DNA from: Lepidodermella squamata
Lineage: Eukaryota > Gastrotricha
Direction of reading: 5' to 3'
Assembly (NCBI GenBank): GCA_047495785.1
Contig: JBLDXI010000010.1
Coordinates: 1,984,001-2,048,000, forward strand
DNA: 64,000 nt
The notes beneath the pieces are model-generated. The model was not told where the DNA came from. It saw only the letters and a list, made by a program, of their open reading frames with translations, and searched no databases. Each line of letters opens with the position of its first letter. The stretch's first letter is position 1. Shown here piece by piece: positions 25,499 through 38,834 of the stretch. The translations under genes were made by a program, and so were the position numbers.

Positions 25499-27189
<1,691 letters not shown>

Positions 27190-28331
27190 GAGGAAGATAG
27201 CACAACTTGCCCAAATACGTATTCAATGTCTAGTAAATAACAAGATTGAGACTCGCAACTACAATGAAAAATGATATTAGTATCAACAAGCGACAGGAGC
27301 TTTGAAATAAGACCAAATAAGACATTTTAAATTCTTGAGGTATTCCTCTGGAGAATGGGAGTCAAAAAACCTCAAAACTTCATAGCTCATAGCTATCTAA
27401 TATCAGAACCTATAACCTATAGTTAAACACTCAATTCCTACTGACGCCTGGATCCTCAACTTAGAAATGCTCGTAGCAAGAGTGTAGAGTGTAGATTGCA
27501 TTGTAAGTAAAATTAAAATGATAGCGAACAAGCTATTAACTTAGAAAAGATACAGCGGTTAAGCGAGAGTAAAGGGTAACATGCGAAAAGTAAAGATGCC
27601 TTTTTTCTTGCGTCCTCGGATGAATGAACTAAGGAGTCGATGAACTCCGAACTCAGCGTCACAGGTAAGAACGATGACCCGCTTGAAGTCCCGCCCCAAA
27701 CTGTACTATAACCCTGCATAACAGAATGAATTGGTATAAAAAAAATTTAAATGCAAACCTTAATAAACTATTTATAAAATGAGAAAAGTTGCTACTACAA
27801 TAATTCCATTTTTAAATAGGTCATATATTAATGAAAAACTGAGGCTGCAGATGGCACTTTGCGATTGATTGATGGGTTTGGGCTCATCGGACTGTTGCAG
27901 CTTACCGCTTACCTCGATCTTTCTCTCGCGACATTCTCACCAACCACCGTCTGTAACCCATGAAAGTTGAAGAATTGGCGGTCACTTCCCCTTCAATATC
28001 GAATATCGCAATTTCACCATGCTCCAGACGGGGTCTGACGTACAACGGGGCCATATTTTGCCGTGGACGTTTTGGTAGTTAATAGTAATGGCGCTTGGCG
28101 TTCGTAGTTAGATTAAGACGCTGTACAAGAATAAAGTGATCAATTGAGTGAAATATGATCTGCGGCCATCTTTTTCCTTCAATTTTTAATTATATTGTGA
28201 GCACCCTTTCAGAATTTAGCACTGATGTTAGTTGCTACTGCTAGTCGCATCCATATAATTTGTTTATTAATTGCGTTGGGTTTTTTTATGGCTTCATCTA
28301 GACAATTTGACAGTATTATTATTGAGGAAAC
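27190..28331. promoter_or_regulatory. Divergent intergenic region between membralin and ACTR1
   Basis: The only place in the left half where genes point away from each other, so it should contain the start sites of both the minus-strand and plus-strand runs. It is 1142 nt long. I see no clear TATA box, repeat or RNA gene; a 68-codon frame at 27513-27719 (minus) is not convincing. Confidence 0.4.
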
Positions 28332-29456
28332 ATGGATGTCCTCGCTAATCAGCCCATTGTACTGGACAACGGGTCAGGCATGATCAAAGCAGGCTTTGCT
28401 GGTGACCAAATTCCCAAGTATATCTTTCCAAACTACGTTGGCCGACCCAAACACGTTCGTGTCATGGCCGGTGGACTAGAAGGTGACACTTTCATTGGAC
28501 CACGTGCTGAGGAGCACCGCGGCTTGCTTAGAATAAATTATCCGATGGAACATGGAATCGTCACTGACTGGGACGACATGGAACGCATTTGGCACTTTCT
28601 ACTTTGCTCCAAAGATCAAATGTACATAAAACCGGAAGAGCATCCGGTTCTGCTCACCGAAGCTCCACTGAACCCGGCTCGCAATCGCGAGCGCGCTGCT
28701 CAGATTTTCTTTGAAACATTCGGAACGCCGGCTCTTTTCATGTCAATTCAAGCTGTTCTTAGCTTGTATTCAACTGGTCGAACAACAGGCATTGTTTTAG
28801 ACAGTGGTGATGGTGTCACTCATGCCGTGCCAATCTACGAGGGCTATGCCCTCACTCACAGCATTCAGCGGGCTGATATTGCCGGGCGTGACGTGACCAA
28901 CTATTTGCGTCTCCTTTTAAGAAAAGAGGCGCGTCATTTTAAAACCAGTGCCGAATTTGAGGTTGTACGTCAAATCAAAGAACGCGCCTGCTTTGTATCT
29001 TCGAACATTCAAAAGGACGAAATCAATCCGCCGGAGAAGATGGCCTATACCCTGCCCGACGGCAGTCAATTCGAGTTAGGTATGAGCCGTTTCCGCGCTC
29101 CGGAAGTTCTCTTCCGCCCTGATCTCATCGGCGATGAATCGCCTGGAATTCACGAGTTGCTAACTTTCGGCATTCAACGCGCTGATCTTGAACTGCGAAA
29201 GGTGCTGTATTCGAACATTATTTTATCAGGAGGTTGCACCCTACTGAAAGGATTCGGCGAACGAATTCTAGGCGAGGTGAAAAAGTTGGCGCCTAAGGAT
29301 ATTAAAATCAAAATTTCCGCGCCCGCTGAACGGTTGTACTCGACGTGGATGGGCGGGTCAATTTTGGCCTCGCTGGACACTTTCAAACGCATGTGGGTTT
29401 CGAAAAAGGAATATGATTCCGAAGGTGCTCGCATTCTCCACAAAAAGTTTTTCTAG
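28332..29456 (+). CDS. ACTR1A: Actin-related protein 1 (centractin), dynactin filament subunit
   Basis: A single uninterrupted exon of 374 residues (human ACTR1A 376). Landmarks are [80 protein letters not shown], the nucleotide loop [38 protein letters not shown] and the C-terminal [20 protein letters not shown]. Arp1 forms the short filament of dynactin that links dynein to cargo. Lack of introns in an otherwise intron-bearing neighbourhood is notable. A downstream SR-protein gene begins 165 nt after its TAG stop, which shows that TAG is used as a genuine terminator in this genome. Confidence 0.96.
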   Translation: MDVLANQPIVLDNGSGMIKAGFAGDQIPKYIFPNYVGRPKHVRVMAGGLEGDTFIGPRAEEHRGLLRINYPMEHGIVTDWDDMERIWHFLLCSKDQMYIKPEEHPVLLTEAPLNPARNRERAAQIFFETFGTPALFMSIQAVLSLYSTGRTTGIVLDSGDGVTHAVPIYEGYALTHSIQRADIAGRDVTNYLRLLLRKEARHFKTSAEFEVVRQIKERACFVSSNIQKDEINPPEKMAYTLPDGSQFELGMSRFRAPEVLFRPDLIGDESPGIHELLTFGIQRADLELRKVLYSNIILSGGCTLLKGFGERILGEVKKLAPKDIKIKISAPAERLYSTWMGGSILASLDTFKRMWVSKKEYDSEGARILHKKFF

Positions 29457-29600
29457 GTCTTCTGCAAACCGCAATTGTGTGTCTTAATTATCCGATTTAA
29501 TCTGCTTTTTCTCTGTCTGCAATTCCTGGTGCGGCTGCTGCTCTTTGATTTTGTTTATTATAATAGTAATTATTAAAGTGAAATTTGCTAATTATGTTTT

Positions 29601-29610
29601 GTTATTTTAG
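29601..29610 (+). promoter_or_regulatory. Candidate spliced-leader acceptor of the SR-protein gene
   Basis: GTTATTTTAG ends 11 nt before the ATG at 29622 and 154 nt after the ACTR1 stop. This is the arrangement expected for a downstream gene in an operon. Confidence 0.5.
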
Positions 29611-29621
29611 GGTATTTTAAG

Positions 29622-32056
29622 ATGACTAGTCGCCATAACATAAGAGCCCGTGTTTATGTCGGGCGTCTCCCCCATCGAGCTCAGGAGCGAGATGTGATGA
29701 AGTTTTTCAAGTCCTACGGTCGCATCATCGACATTCAGCTGAAAAACGGTTACGGATTTGTCGAGTTCGACGACGCCCGTGATGCGGATGACGCCGTCCA
29801 TGACATGAATGGGAAGGAAATGTGTGGCGAACGCGTGACTATCGAGCATGCTAAGGGACCACCGCGTCGTGTCGTCGAGCGCGAACGCTTCGGCGGCCGC
29901 AGGGGAGGCCGTCGTTCCCGCTCCAGGTCCCGATCTCGATCCCGTGGTCGCCGCGATCGCCGCCGGTCAAAGTCTCGTTCCCGATCCCGATCCCGGTCTC
30001 CCCGCCGTCGCGATTCGCCACCCGCCCGCCACCGAACTCGCAGTCGATCGACCTCGGCTCGCAAGGATTCAAAGAAATCAGCGACCCGCTCGCCTGCTAA
30101 GATCTACCGAGTTGAAATTGAAAACCTGCCGGCTGATGCTGGTCGCAAGGTAAGATTACTGAAAATTTCATTTATAGCTAAATGTCAAAGTAAATTCAGC
30201 TGAGAACAAGTTGAGCGGAGCAACCAATCACTTGGCGCTCGATTTTTGACCAATTTTTTCAATCAAATGTACATCTGTGATTAAAATTTGAATAAATTTC
30301 ATTCGTAAAAAATCTTCTAGAAACAAAGCTATTTTTTTGAGAAATTCGAAAATTTTTGATTATTTTTGATTGATTTTCCTTGAAAAGCTAAATTCTCGTC
30401 TGCCTTGCGTCCGTTATGGATGATGATGATATTGGTGGCCTAACGCGTTCGTTTCGTTTCGCTCGCTCGCTCGCGATTTGATGCCAAAGTCGTGCCACCG
30501 CCATGACCACTACCTCTACCACTACACTCGTGCATGTTCGTGCGTAAACGTAAAAATCCAAATTCGTACGTACCAGCGCTGTCCTAACGTGCGGCTTTGA
30601 TGTTCTACGTAAGTAAACATGATGTTCATGATGATGATAACAACATTTGGCACAGACTACCAACTAGCCCGTGATTGATCATGATTTTAATGATGTAAGT
30701 ACGCCATTGATTTCCGACCTCTGGGCGCTTTTTACTCGACAAATCCGTGCGATTGTTTCCTTTCCATTCCATTCGTACGATTTTCACCGAAACCACCGAG
30801 CTGACGCGCTTTTCCGGCGGAACGAGCGACGCCTGAATTTAATTTAATTTTTTTCGATCAGTTTTGTTCAGCTCATGTTTTTTAAAATGATTTTCTGACC
30901 TGCCTTTAAACAATCCATGTTTTTCAGGAAGTGGAAGAGTTTATGAGTGCGGCTGGAAAGGTTGTTGGTTGCGAAGTTCACGACGATGGCAAAGGGTAAG
31001 CTCATTGATTTTTCAATTTTCAAGCTACTTTCTAGCTCGGCTGGACCATATTTTGAATTTTTTCAAATTCAGTTATGCGAAAACGGGTCTTGGTTTTAGC
31101 GGAACTAAACATTGAATACTTGATTCGTCCAACTATTTTAAAAATTTTCGGAATTTCACGATAAATTTACTCAATTCAAAAATTATTTCGACATCACGAC
31201 GTGATAAAAAATTCCTTTTAAACTTTGCTCCGACACGATATCCTGTCTCGAAAAATTACCAGAAGGAGAGTAGTAAACCACATCTTGAATACTTCAACAA
31301 TCGAGTAGTCTAGAAGTTTGATATGTTTGGTCAGGCTGAGCTTCAAGACCACTCGATGTATTTTTGCAAAATATGTAAAATTATTCGAAAATTCCTAAAT
31401 CTGGTCTGATCTTCAGGGAAACTATGTATATGTTTCGTTTGATTTCTCAGGTTAAAGTCGATTTTTTTTAAATTTCGTTTAACCAAGAATTATAATTTAT
31501 TGTAAATTAATTTTTTGTACCGAGTACTTAATTTAAGGCTAAATAATGTAAAATCTCAAATTTATTTGTTGAACAATTTCCTCAATATTTTTAAGCTTTA
31601 TACCGCCAAATTAGGCTGAAATATCAAAAAATAATGCCTAATCCTGTTTGTTTTTCTCTATATAGGTATGTTGAGTTCGACAGCGAGAAATCTGTGGCCA
31701 CTGCTCTTGAGACGCTAACCGAGTTCAAAGACGCGAAGCTGATTCTAACGAAAGCCGCCGCGAAGAACGGAGCGGCTAAAGCGTCGCGATCGCGCTCGGC
31801 CTCGCGCAGCCGCAGCCGCTCACTGAGTGGCTCGCGTTCGCGCTCTCGCTCTCACAGCCCCGGCAATGGCAAAAACGGCAATGGCAAGGCGGCGAACGGC
31901 GAGGCGAACGGCAAGGCTCGAAGCCGATCGCGCAGCGGCTCGCGTTCGAGTCGATCGCGGTCTCGCAGCGCCTCGCCGCCGGCCCGCAACGGCAACGGCG
32001 CCGCGGCTGTTGCGCCCAACGAAGACGATTCGCGAAGCAGCGCCAGCGATTCTTGA
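29622..32056 (+). CDS. SR-family splicing factor with RRM-RS-RRM-RS order
   Basis: Exons 29622-30149, 30928-30995 and 31666-32056 join to 328 residues. RRM1 is at about residues 10-80 with RNP2 RVYVGRLP and RNP1 NGYGFVEF, like SRSF4/5/6 (ARVYVGRL...GYGFVEF). An Arg/Ser block (about 95-160) follows directly. A second RRM follows, YRVEIENLPADAGRKEVEEF...GYVEFDSEKSVATALETLTEF, split over the three exons. It ends with a second Arg/Ser block with Gly/Asn-rich spacers. Such proteins bind exonic enhancers and recruit spliceosome parts in the nucleus. The RRM2 lacks the SWQDLKD heptad seen in classical two-RRM SR proteins. Intron 1 probably includes a poison exon (see 30388). It follows ACTR1 after 165 nt. 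Confidence 0.88.
30388..30694 (+). other. Candidate poison (stop-containing) cassette exon in SR-protein intron 1
   Basis: The intron is AT-rich except for a GC-rich core at about 30390-30850. An acceptor-like TTTTCCTTGAAAAG ends at 30387. Two strong donors follow: GTAAGT at 30609 and GTAAGT at 30695. Read in phase from exon 1 the segment hits TGA TGA TGA at about 30421-30429. Inclusion would truncate the protein and expose the transcript to nonsense-mediated decay, the usual autoregulation of SR genes. Exon limits are inferred. Confidence 0.4.
31088..31110. repeat. Short fragment of the GGTTCCGCT repeat family
   Basis: The second intron of the SR-protein gene contains GGTTTTAGCGGAACTAAAC, which matches the terminal unit TTTTAGCGGAACCAAA of the family seen at 55677 and 58412. 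Only one unit is evident. Confidence 0.4.
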
Positions 32057-32449
32057 ACGATCGGTGTGAATACATGAAATAACCACGAAAATTGCTCAGA
32101 GAAAGTAGTTGCGGTTGCCCATTTTGTCTTCGTCTTCTTCTTCTTTTCATACGCGTACAACAATTTTTCGTCCTGTCTCAATCATCATCTTACAATTTTG
32201 TCCTTCGGGTTTGATTCTTGTATATCAATCTTCAATCGCTTGGGACGAATTTTGAAGTAAATAAACAAAGCATCGTCATGAGCAGTCACGGTGTAAATAA
32301 CTAAATATATAGTCAGTACCATCGTGATTATTTCTCTCTCTTCTGTATCTTTCGAATGAATTTAGGCGCTTCGTGTCATATACACACTTACTTGTACGTC
32401 ATTGGATACTGTAAAACCGCAATTTTCGAAGTATGACTGATTTTTTGTT

Positions 32450-32459
32450 CCAATTTTAG
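32450..32459 (+). promoter_or_regulatory. Candidate spliced-leader acceptor of the PDHX-like gene
   Basis: CCAATTTTAG ends 37 nt before the ATG at 32497. The SR-protein gene stops 393 nt upstream of this site. Confidence 0.45.
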
Positions 32460-32496
32460 GTGGTTGAGGTTATTTTCTAATTTGAAACTTTGAAAC

Positions 32497-33850
32497 ATGC
32501 GGTTCGGTCCGGCCGTTCGTCTGCTCATCCATCAGCACAACCTCAACCCGACGCTTATCAAAGCTACAGGTAATTCGATTTCTTCAACTTGGGGAAGACT
32601 TCTTGAATTTTTTCGATTTTTCAAATGTTCATTGAAATTGAAAAAAATTTAAGAAATTGAAATCATTTCTGAAAAAATGAGTAGTTCTTAGTGTATCGTA
32701 TGAAACCTCAAACCTTGAAGCCTGTTTTCTTATGAATTTAAAACTACGAGGTCTATCTATACTCGATCGTCCGATGATACCGTATCAATCGGAGTTGAAT
32801 TTCAAATACAAGGGATTTTCAACACTGATTGCTTGATGATGGAATTTATCCCGAGCAAACCCGAAATTTGCCGATTTTTATTCTTTCGCTAATTTTTGCA
32901 TTATATTTTCAAAAGTTTCAGATTTTTTGAATTAACGAGTTTCAAATTTTTTTGCAATATTATGAATTACTGCTGCTCATATATTTTAGCGAATTTTTCC
33001 ATGATCAAGTGTACTCTCAAAACTGATTCGTGATTTTTGAAAATTTTTGACAATTTCAGGACCTCATGGAACTTTGATGAAGAGCGATGTATTAGCCGCG
33101 CTTGCCTCTGGTCTGAAACCAGGCGCCGCAGCCACATCTCAAACCGCCTCGAAACCAGCTGCATCGCCGCAGAAGCCCGGCGCTATCCCAGGCGCATCGC
33201 CATTCTCGGATCTGGCGCTGAACGCAAGCCAGAAACAGCTCGGCTCACTGCTAGCCACTGCCAAATTCACCGCTCCCCACGCCTATCAAACAATCGACGT
33301 GAACCTATCCCGCGTCGATTCAGTCCTGAAGTCACTTGTATCAAAGCAGAGCCCACCGAATTTCCTACACCATTTACGGGTCGCAACTCTACTGAAAACA
33401 ACGGCTAAAGTTTTAGCCAGAATCCACCTGAGTAATGAGCAGTTGAATGCCGCAGATATCGCGGTTTCATTCAGACAACCCGATGGCGCAGAGGTCCAGG
33501 CCGTGTTGAGAAAAGTCCTGTCGATGAGTGTCGTCGATGTCGCGTCGTTTCTGCAGGCCGAGAAGCCCTCAGGCCTAGAGGCGAGTGGAAGCGCGGCTTC
33601 GGTAGCTTTCCACGCCTCGGCTGGCGTGTTGCGTCGCGTTTCGGCCGTTGTAAAACCGCCGCAGGTTGCTGCTGTGGCTGTGACTCAGCTTCCACTGGCG
33701 CTGGTGCCGCGAAATGACGGGAAGAAGGGCGCGACTCTTGCGCCGTTTTACTCGGTGACGCTGTCTTACGATTGCGCCCGCATTGACGACTCGGCCGCGG
33801 CTGCGTTTCTCAACGCGATGGCCGAGGCTTTGGCTGCGCCTGGGCTTTGA
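32497..33850 (+). CDS. PDHX: Pyruvate dehydrogenase E3-binding protein, lacking a lipoyl domain
   Basis: Exons 32497-32569 and 33060-33850 join to 287 residues. The protein opens directly with the E3-binding domain: FGPAVRLLIHQHNLNPTLIK then ATGPHGTLMKSDVLAAL, spanning the exon junction. After an Ala/Pro linker comes a weak 2-oxoacid dehydrogenase acyltransferase fold (HLRVATLLKTTAKVLARIH, ending SVTLSYDCARIDDSAAAAFL). The catalytic H-x-x-x-D-G motif of true E2 is replaced by CARIDD, as in PDHX, where it reads SRVVDD. It is therefore a structural subunit tethering dihydrolipoamide dehydrogenase in the mitochondrial complex. Human PDHX (501 residues) has an N-terminal lipoyl domain and a transit peptide; neither is visible here. 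The Met at 32497 may act within a presequence-like start, or an upstream exon may be missing. Confidence 0.8.
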
Positions 33851-34114
33851 AAAAACTCGCTATTGTAGCCGATTATTTTTTTTGCTGTCTAAAAATCCCC
33901 GTGCCTTGTTATTTTTCGTTTCTCCTCCCTGTCTCATCGTAGAACCAAGAGATTGAGGCTGATCGCTTTTTATATAATATTATTTGTGAGAGTCAGCCGT
34001 ATTAACTGTAAATTACGAATAATGAGGACAATAAAACAATGATGACCGTTCTGAGCTGTTCATTATTTTGTCAAAAACATCAAGTTTGTTTGAACGCCGT
34101 ATTTCTCGAAAATA

Positions 34115-34313
34115 CAGTGTGGTCTGATATTAGTGCAGGGGGCGAAGTTCATTCATCTTTTTAATGAGGAGCTTGGAAAAATTGAAGAGTTACATGAATT
34201 GCGACATCGATCCTTTCAATGGAAAAGCAACTCTTGATATCTTCAATTTTTCCAAGCTCCTCATTAAAAAGATGAATGAACTTCGCCCCCTGCACTAGTA
34301 TCAGACCACACTG
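34115..34313. mobile_element. Hairpin MITE with TA target duplication
   Basis: A 199-bp near-perfect fold-back. Both ends start CAGTGTGGTCTGATA and the arms stay complementary for about 73 bp, differing at about one base, with a small central loop. Each end is flanked by TA. TIRs beginning CAGTG and a TA duplication are typical of Tc1/mariner-type elements, so this is a non-autonomous member. It lies about 260 bp downstream of the PDHX-like gene. Confidence 0.88.
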
Positions 34314-34650
34314 TATACCACGGGCGCCATAAATAAAATCAAAGTTGTGTAAAAAATGTGCCTCAAAAAATTATCGTCATTTCTTAATGCGACAAAGTGG
34401 CTTGAAAAATGATGAAAAATGACTGAAAATTTTGAAAAATAGATAATTCAATTTTCGAATCTTTCTGTGATAATTTGGTTCTATGTCAATTGAGCAAACG
34501 AAAACTGAGCAACGAAAATTGAGCAAGGGCTTTTGAGCGACGAAATAAGAGCAAAACGAAATCAGAGCAAACGAATTTAGAGCAAAACGACTTATGGGCA
34601 AAATGAGTTGAGCGCAAAACGACACCAGAGTTGCGTTTTTTAGGTACCAT

Positions 34651-35765
34651 GACATAAGGGCGCGGATAAAAGCGCGAAAGACATAAGGGCGAAAGGCAAA
34701 AGAGCGCCGGACAAAAGGGCGAAAGACCGAAGAGCGCAGACAAAAGGGCGCCGAGACAAAAGGGCGCCTGGACAAAAGGGCGCCTGGACAAAAGGGCGCC
34801 TGGACAAAAGGGCGCCGGGACAAAAGGGCGCCTGATTTTTATGTATAACGAAGGCCTATTAGTTATTATTTTTTAAAACGATGGCTTTGCGACGCTTTTA
34901 GAGGAAACTAATTGTTTTACAATGCGGAGTGTTGGCAAATATTATAACCCCTTCGCGAACCAGGTTCATCCCCAGGTCGATTTACCGGCTGATCGACGAG
35001 CGCCTTAGAGCCCTAGTCCCATTACAGGATAACCTGTTTGACTTTGAAAACCTATTCCCTAATTTAGACGCCATTTGGCATGTGCTAGATAATTAATTTT
35101 CAATTCGAATGACCTTGTGCTAAATGATTTAATTTATTCAGTCATTGATTGAAAATGGTTTGCTTCTCTTGCATGATAATAAATCTCAATCACGTAGATT
35201 TTAGGGTTTTATCATAACTTATTTTGCTTATTTTGCCTTCGGAAACCTTATAAAATCTTATAAAACTCACAATCGCATCAATTTCCGATTGCAGCATTAC
35301 TATAAAGTTTTACAACTGTGTTACTATAGGTATTTTCAATTTTCATGAACAAATCTATAATGAGTATAACAAAAATGACAAATAAGTGAACTGAATTCAT
35401 CAAAAAGTTCAACCTGCCCCAGTCAATCCTACCTGACATTGTCATCTCAGTAATTAAGGACTCATGCAACATAATTAATAACCACCTGTACAACAAATAA
35501 TTGTTAAACGTAAATACCCGTGTCTTTAGGCAATCTGATACTTAGTATTGGACGGAACATTGATTTTTAAATAACCTACTACTAAAAGTAATTGGTAATT
35601 TTATCTGGCGCCCTTATGTCCTGCGCCCTTTTGTCCAGGCGCCCTTTTGTCTCGGCGCCCTTTTGTCTCGGCGCCCTTTTGTCTTGATGTAGCGCCCTTA
35701 TGCCTTCGCGCCCTTTTGTCCGGCGCCCTTACGTCTGCGCGCTTATGTCTGCGCCCTTATGTCCT
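34651..35765. mobile_element. Inner fold-back element with GGGCGCC-ACAAAA arrays
   Basis: Left arm 34651-34834 is an array of units such as GGGCGCCTGGACAAAA, GACATAAGGGCGC and AAGAGCGCCGGACAAAA. The right arm 35604-35765 is the same array in inverse orientation (GGCGCCCTTTTGTCC, GCGCCCTTATGTC). The order of variants is not identical between arms. The 770-nt interior has no recognised gene. It sits within the left part of the 34477-38999 element, close to its left arm. Confidence 0.78.
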
Positions 35766-35769
35766 ACCA

Positions 35770-38700
35770 CGGTTTTTTATGGTGTCCGGAAAGCAATTGT
35801 TCGACGTTGTGATCAATTCTTCGAACACCTCCGCAACACAGAAATAACAATAAAGTAATTAGCCTCGAGCTGTTCGAGCTCGAGAGGCGGGCAGCTAAGA
35901 CAAATCACCCTCCGACTTGATTAGATTAAGCCTTGACAAATCGAGACATGGTGGTAATTAATTTACTACATAGCGCCATCTGACCCTCGTTAATTTCTGA
36001 CGACGTGCCACGCGGTCAATTTTCAGCCAAACGTCGTGGCGAAGCCTTTTTTATTTTGTTGGCACGATCCGCGAAAATCGAGAGAAATATTGATTTTTGG
36101 AAATTTTTGGAAATTTACCGAAAATTCTCCATTTCAACTGTCAACAGGCGATTATTTTGAATCCAAACTTATCAAATAACCCGAGGCGCGTTTTTCAATG
36201 TTCTTTTCACTTAATTACAAGCTCTTTAACGAGGGCCATGATGCTCTGTTGCGTAATTAGAGTTACACAATCATCTCTATATTATCATTTTACGCTACCG
36301 ATGCGGTGGAAGTGAATTTTGATCGAAATTATTAATTTTTCGCAGTAATTCGGTTTCATTTATTTAGTTTCGCATAATATGGACACCGTTCACTGTACAA
36401 GTCAGTCATCAACCATTTACAATATTTTTGACGTTTTAGAAGTCGGAAAATTGATGTAGTGCGCGTGCGCTTTATTTGAATCGAAATGATGATCGAAATA
36501 GTCGACCGCTATTAAAAAATATGCAAAATTTGAAAAAATTCGAACAATCTTAATAACCAGTTGAACTACCTGGTTGCTTGCATCAATAACTAGAATGCGT
36601 TGGAACATGTGGTATGGCAAAGTTGGAAAAGTTGGAAAATATGAGAACATCTAAATTCTAAATATTCATGTCAAACCGTTTTATAGAATCTGGATCAAGT
36701 TTTTTGTCGTAATTCGTAATATAGTTTTGGATGAATTATCTATCATTCTTTTTTCTACCATTCTATACCATTCTACGCCATTTTCCATATTATTCTATGA
36801 GAATTCTGTTTTACGATGGCGTGGTCAAGCGGAATTTCATATATAAAACCGAATAAATTTACAGAGCGCGGTGAATTAACGAGGTGGCTTAAGTTGGATA
36901 AGTTTCTGATTCTTCTTATCGAGTCTTGAATGCCAAGGTCACGGACTGCCATCAAATCGATCAAGGCCATAAATTTCCTGATTTTTATTGATTTGATAAA
37001 TCCATTAAAAAATAGAATTAGGAGTCGGTCAAAAGTTGGCCAATAAATCATAAAATTGTGGATGTAATTCCTTGATCTTCACCTTGAACCACTACCTCTC
37101 GCCTATCGAAATGATTAGGCTGGATAATTTTGAAATTTATTTTAAGGTGGAAAATGGGAAAAATTTAATGGTTCACCACAGTTTTTAACCGACCGTGAAG
37201 CGATGTTAAAATCTTATTTACCATGGTTTTATTCAAGTGTTATTGCGCAATTATTCACATGATGCGAGTCTCTTTTCGGGCTTGAGAAAGGGACGAGACG
37301 TCACATGGCACCATTGTTCGAGCCACGGAGTTCGCTTCGAGACCCTAATCAAATTTAGGCACCTCGAGAGCCGCCTAAATTGGGTGATTGTGCTCGGACA
37401 TCTTTTCTGTGATCAACGGGAAAAGTTAATCTTTAAACTGTGATCAAGTCAATTTTTTTGAAAAACGCAGCTCCGTAGTTCAATTTTTCTGAATTTAGCC
37501 CCTTTTACACTACTACTATGCGAATGGTAAATGATGGTAATTGATGGTAATTACTTAATTGTTGAATAACAAGGATTAGCTTGTTTTTGCTCATTTTCAC
37601 GCTTTTATCGTGATTTTTAGAGAACTAAAATGAATGAAAACCAGCTGATGTAGGTATTTTTGCGAGTCATTTACAACCTGATCAATTTTCCGTCAACTGG
37701 ATAGGATGCCTGAGCTTTATTCAGTGCCTGGCCAATTTAATCGCCATTAAAAAAATTATCGTCAAAATTCCGCAAATTTTCCGTGATTCCGCAAAGCGTG
37801 TATCTGAATTTTTTTCTACCAAATTGCATCACCTTGAACTTGGCTTCTCGCGTTGGGAATATGTCGAGATGCCAATTTTGGGGTATTTTTTTAGTTATTT
37901 TTCATGGTATTTCTGGACAGCTTCCACACAAAATTGCTGTAAAATTATTTATTGACCGATTAAAAATCGCCGGGGTTCACCAATTCTTTTCAAGAAATAA
38001 TTCCTAACTTCGAATTATCGAAGGCGAAAACACGCCTTAAAACAACACCGAGGCTCTAGAATAAAATTGTTTTAAATTATTGTTATCGATAATTATTATC
38101 ACGTCTTTTCTTAAAGCGATGGCCATGTCTTTTACTGAAAACCACGTGGAATTTTGCGACCAATTTTTATTGGAATTTATTGGAATTTTATTGGAATTTA
38201 TATTTTATTGGAAATTAATCGTGAATTTTTTAAAAAGTAATTTGTATGAATACGTTTACCATAAATTTGCTGGCTCCGCAACAGGCGACTAAACGTATGA
38301 CTCTCTTGAGATTTTTAAGGCAAATTTTACTGCAATAAACACCTTGAGAAATATTCAAAAGTGACAATTTTCTGACGCGAAATTCCTCGACGAAGCAAGG
38401 GTTATACAAATAATTTTACCAAAATAATTTCGCAAAAACAATTTAAAAATACTTGGCGGCTATTGTTCGATGTGTTTAATTATGCAAAGGCGAGAAATTG
38501 TTGTTTGGGTGCTGATATAAAGCCCAGGAATCATATACAGTTTCACGGGTAAATGGGCATGCTGTAATACCTTTTGAAATTAGTCACAAAAAAATCAGAA
38601 TGTTTTTATTCCTATTTAGTTCTCTCATAGCAGCGATAAAAAACGTTAAAATAAAATGAAATCAAGCTGATCACTGTTATTTAACAATGGAGTAATTACC

Positions 38701-38834
38701 ATCATTTACCATTCGAATAGTGTGGTGTAAAAGGGGCTTTTAAAGTTTAACGATTGCATGAAAAGCATAAGCTAAGTTATTATGTGTCTCATCTGGTCTT
38801 AATTGATATAATTAGCCCGTGGACACCATAAAAA
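35770..38834. repeat. Further inverted pair TTTTTTATGGTGTCC
   Basis: TTTTTTATGGTGTCC at about 35772-35786 is matched by GGACACCATAAAAAA at about 38820-38834. A related GAGTTGCGTTTTTTAGGT stands at the left arm (34628). The pair marks another layer, or the original interior edge, of the outer element. Confidence 0.5.
37498..38737. mobile_element. Nested 1.2-kb element with GCCCCTTTTACAC terminal inverted repeats
   Basis: The left end reads GCCCCTTTTACAC, then GCGAATGGTAAATGATGG at 37521. The right end, read in inverse, gives GCCCCTTTTACACCACAC, then TCGAATGGTAAATGATGG. The arms are about 45 bp with a few differences. The interior is AT-rich with no recognised gene. Target duplication is not clear. 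Confidence 0.7.

Noticed and set aside
27513-27719. 68-codon minus-strand frame in the divergent spacer
   Set aside because: No recognised domain; chance frame in the promoter region.
29651-30064. Long minus-strand frames rich in Arg/Asp opposite the SR gene
   Set aside because: They are the antisense shadow of Arg-Ser codon repeats.
34651-35765. CRISPR-like array
   Set aside because: Units are degenerate, inverted between two arms, lack uniform spacers and lie in an animal genome; they are transposon arms.
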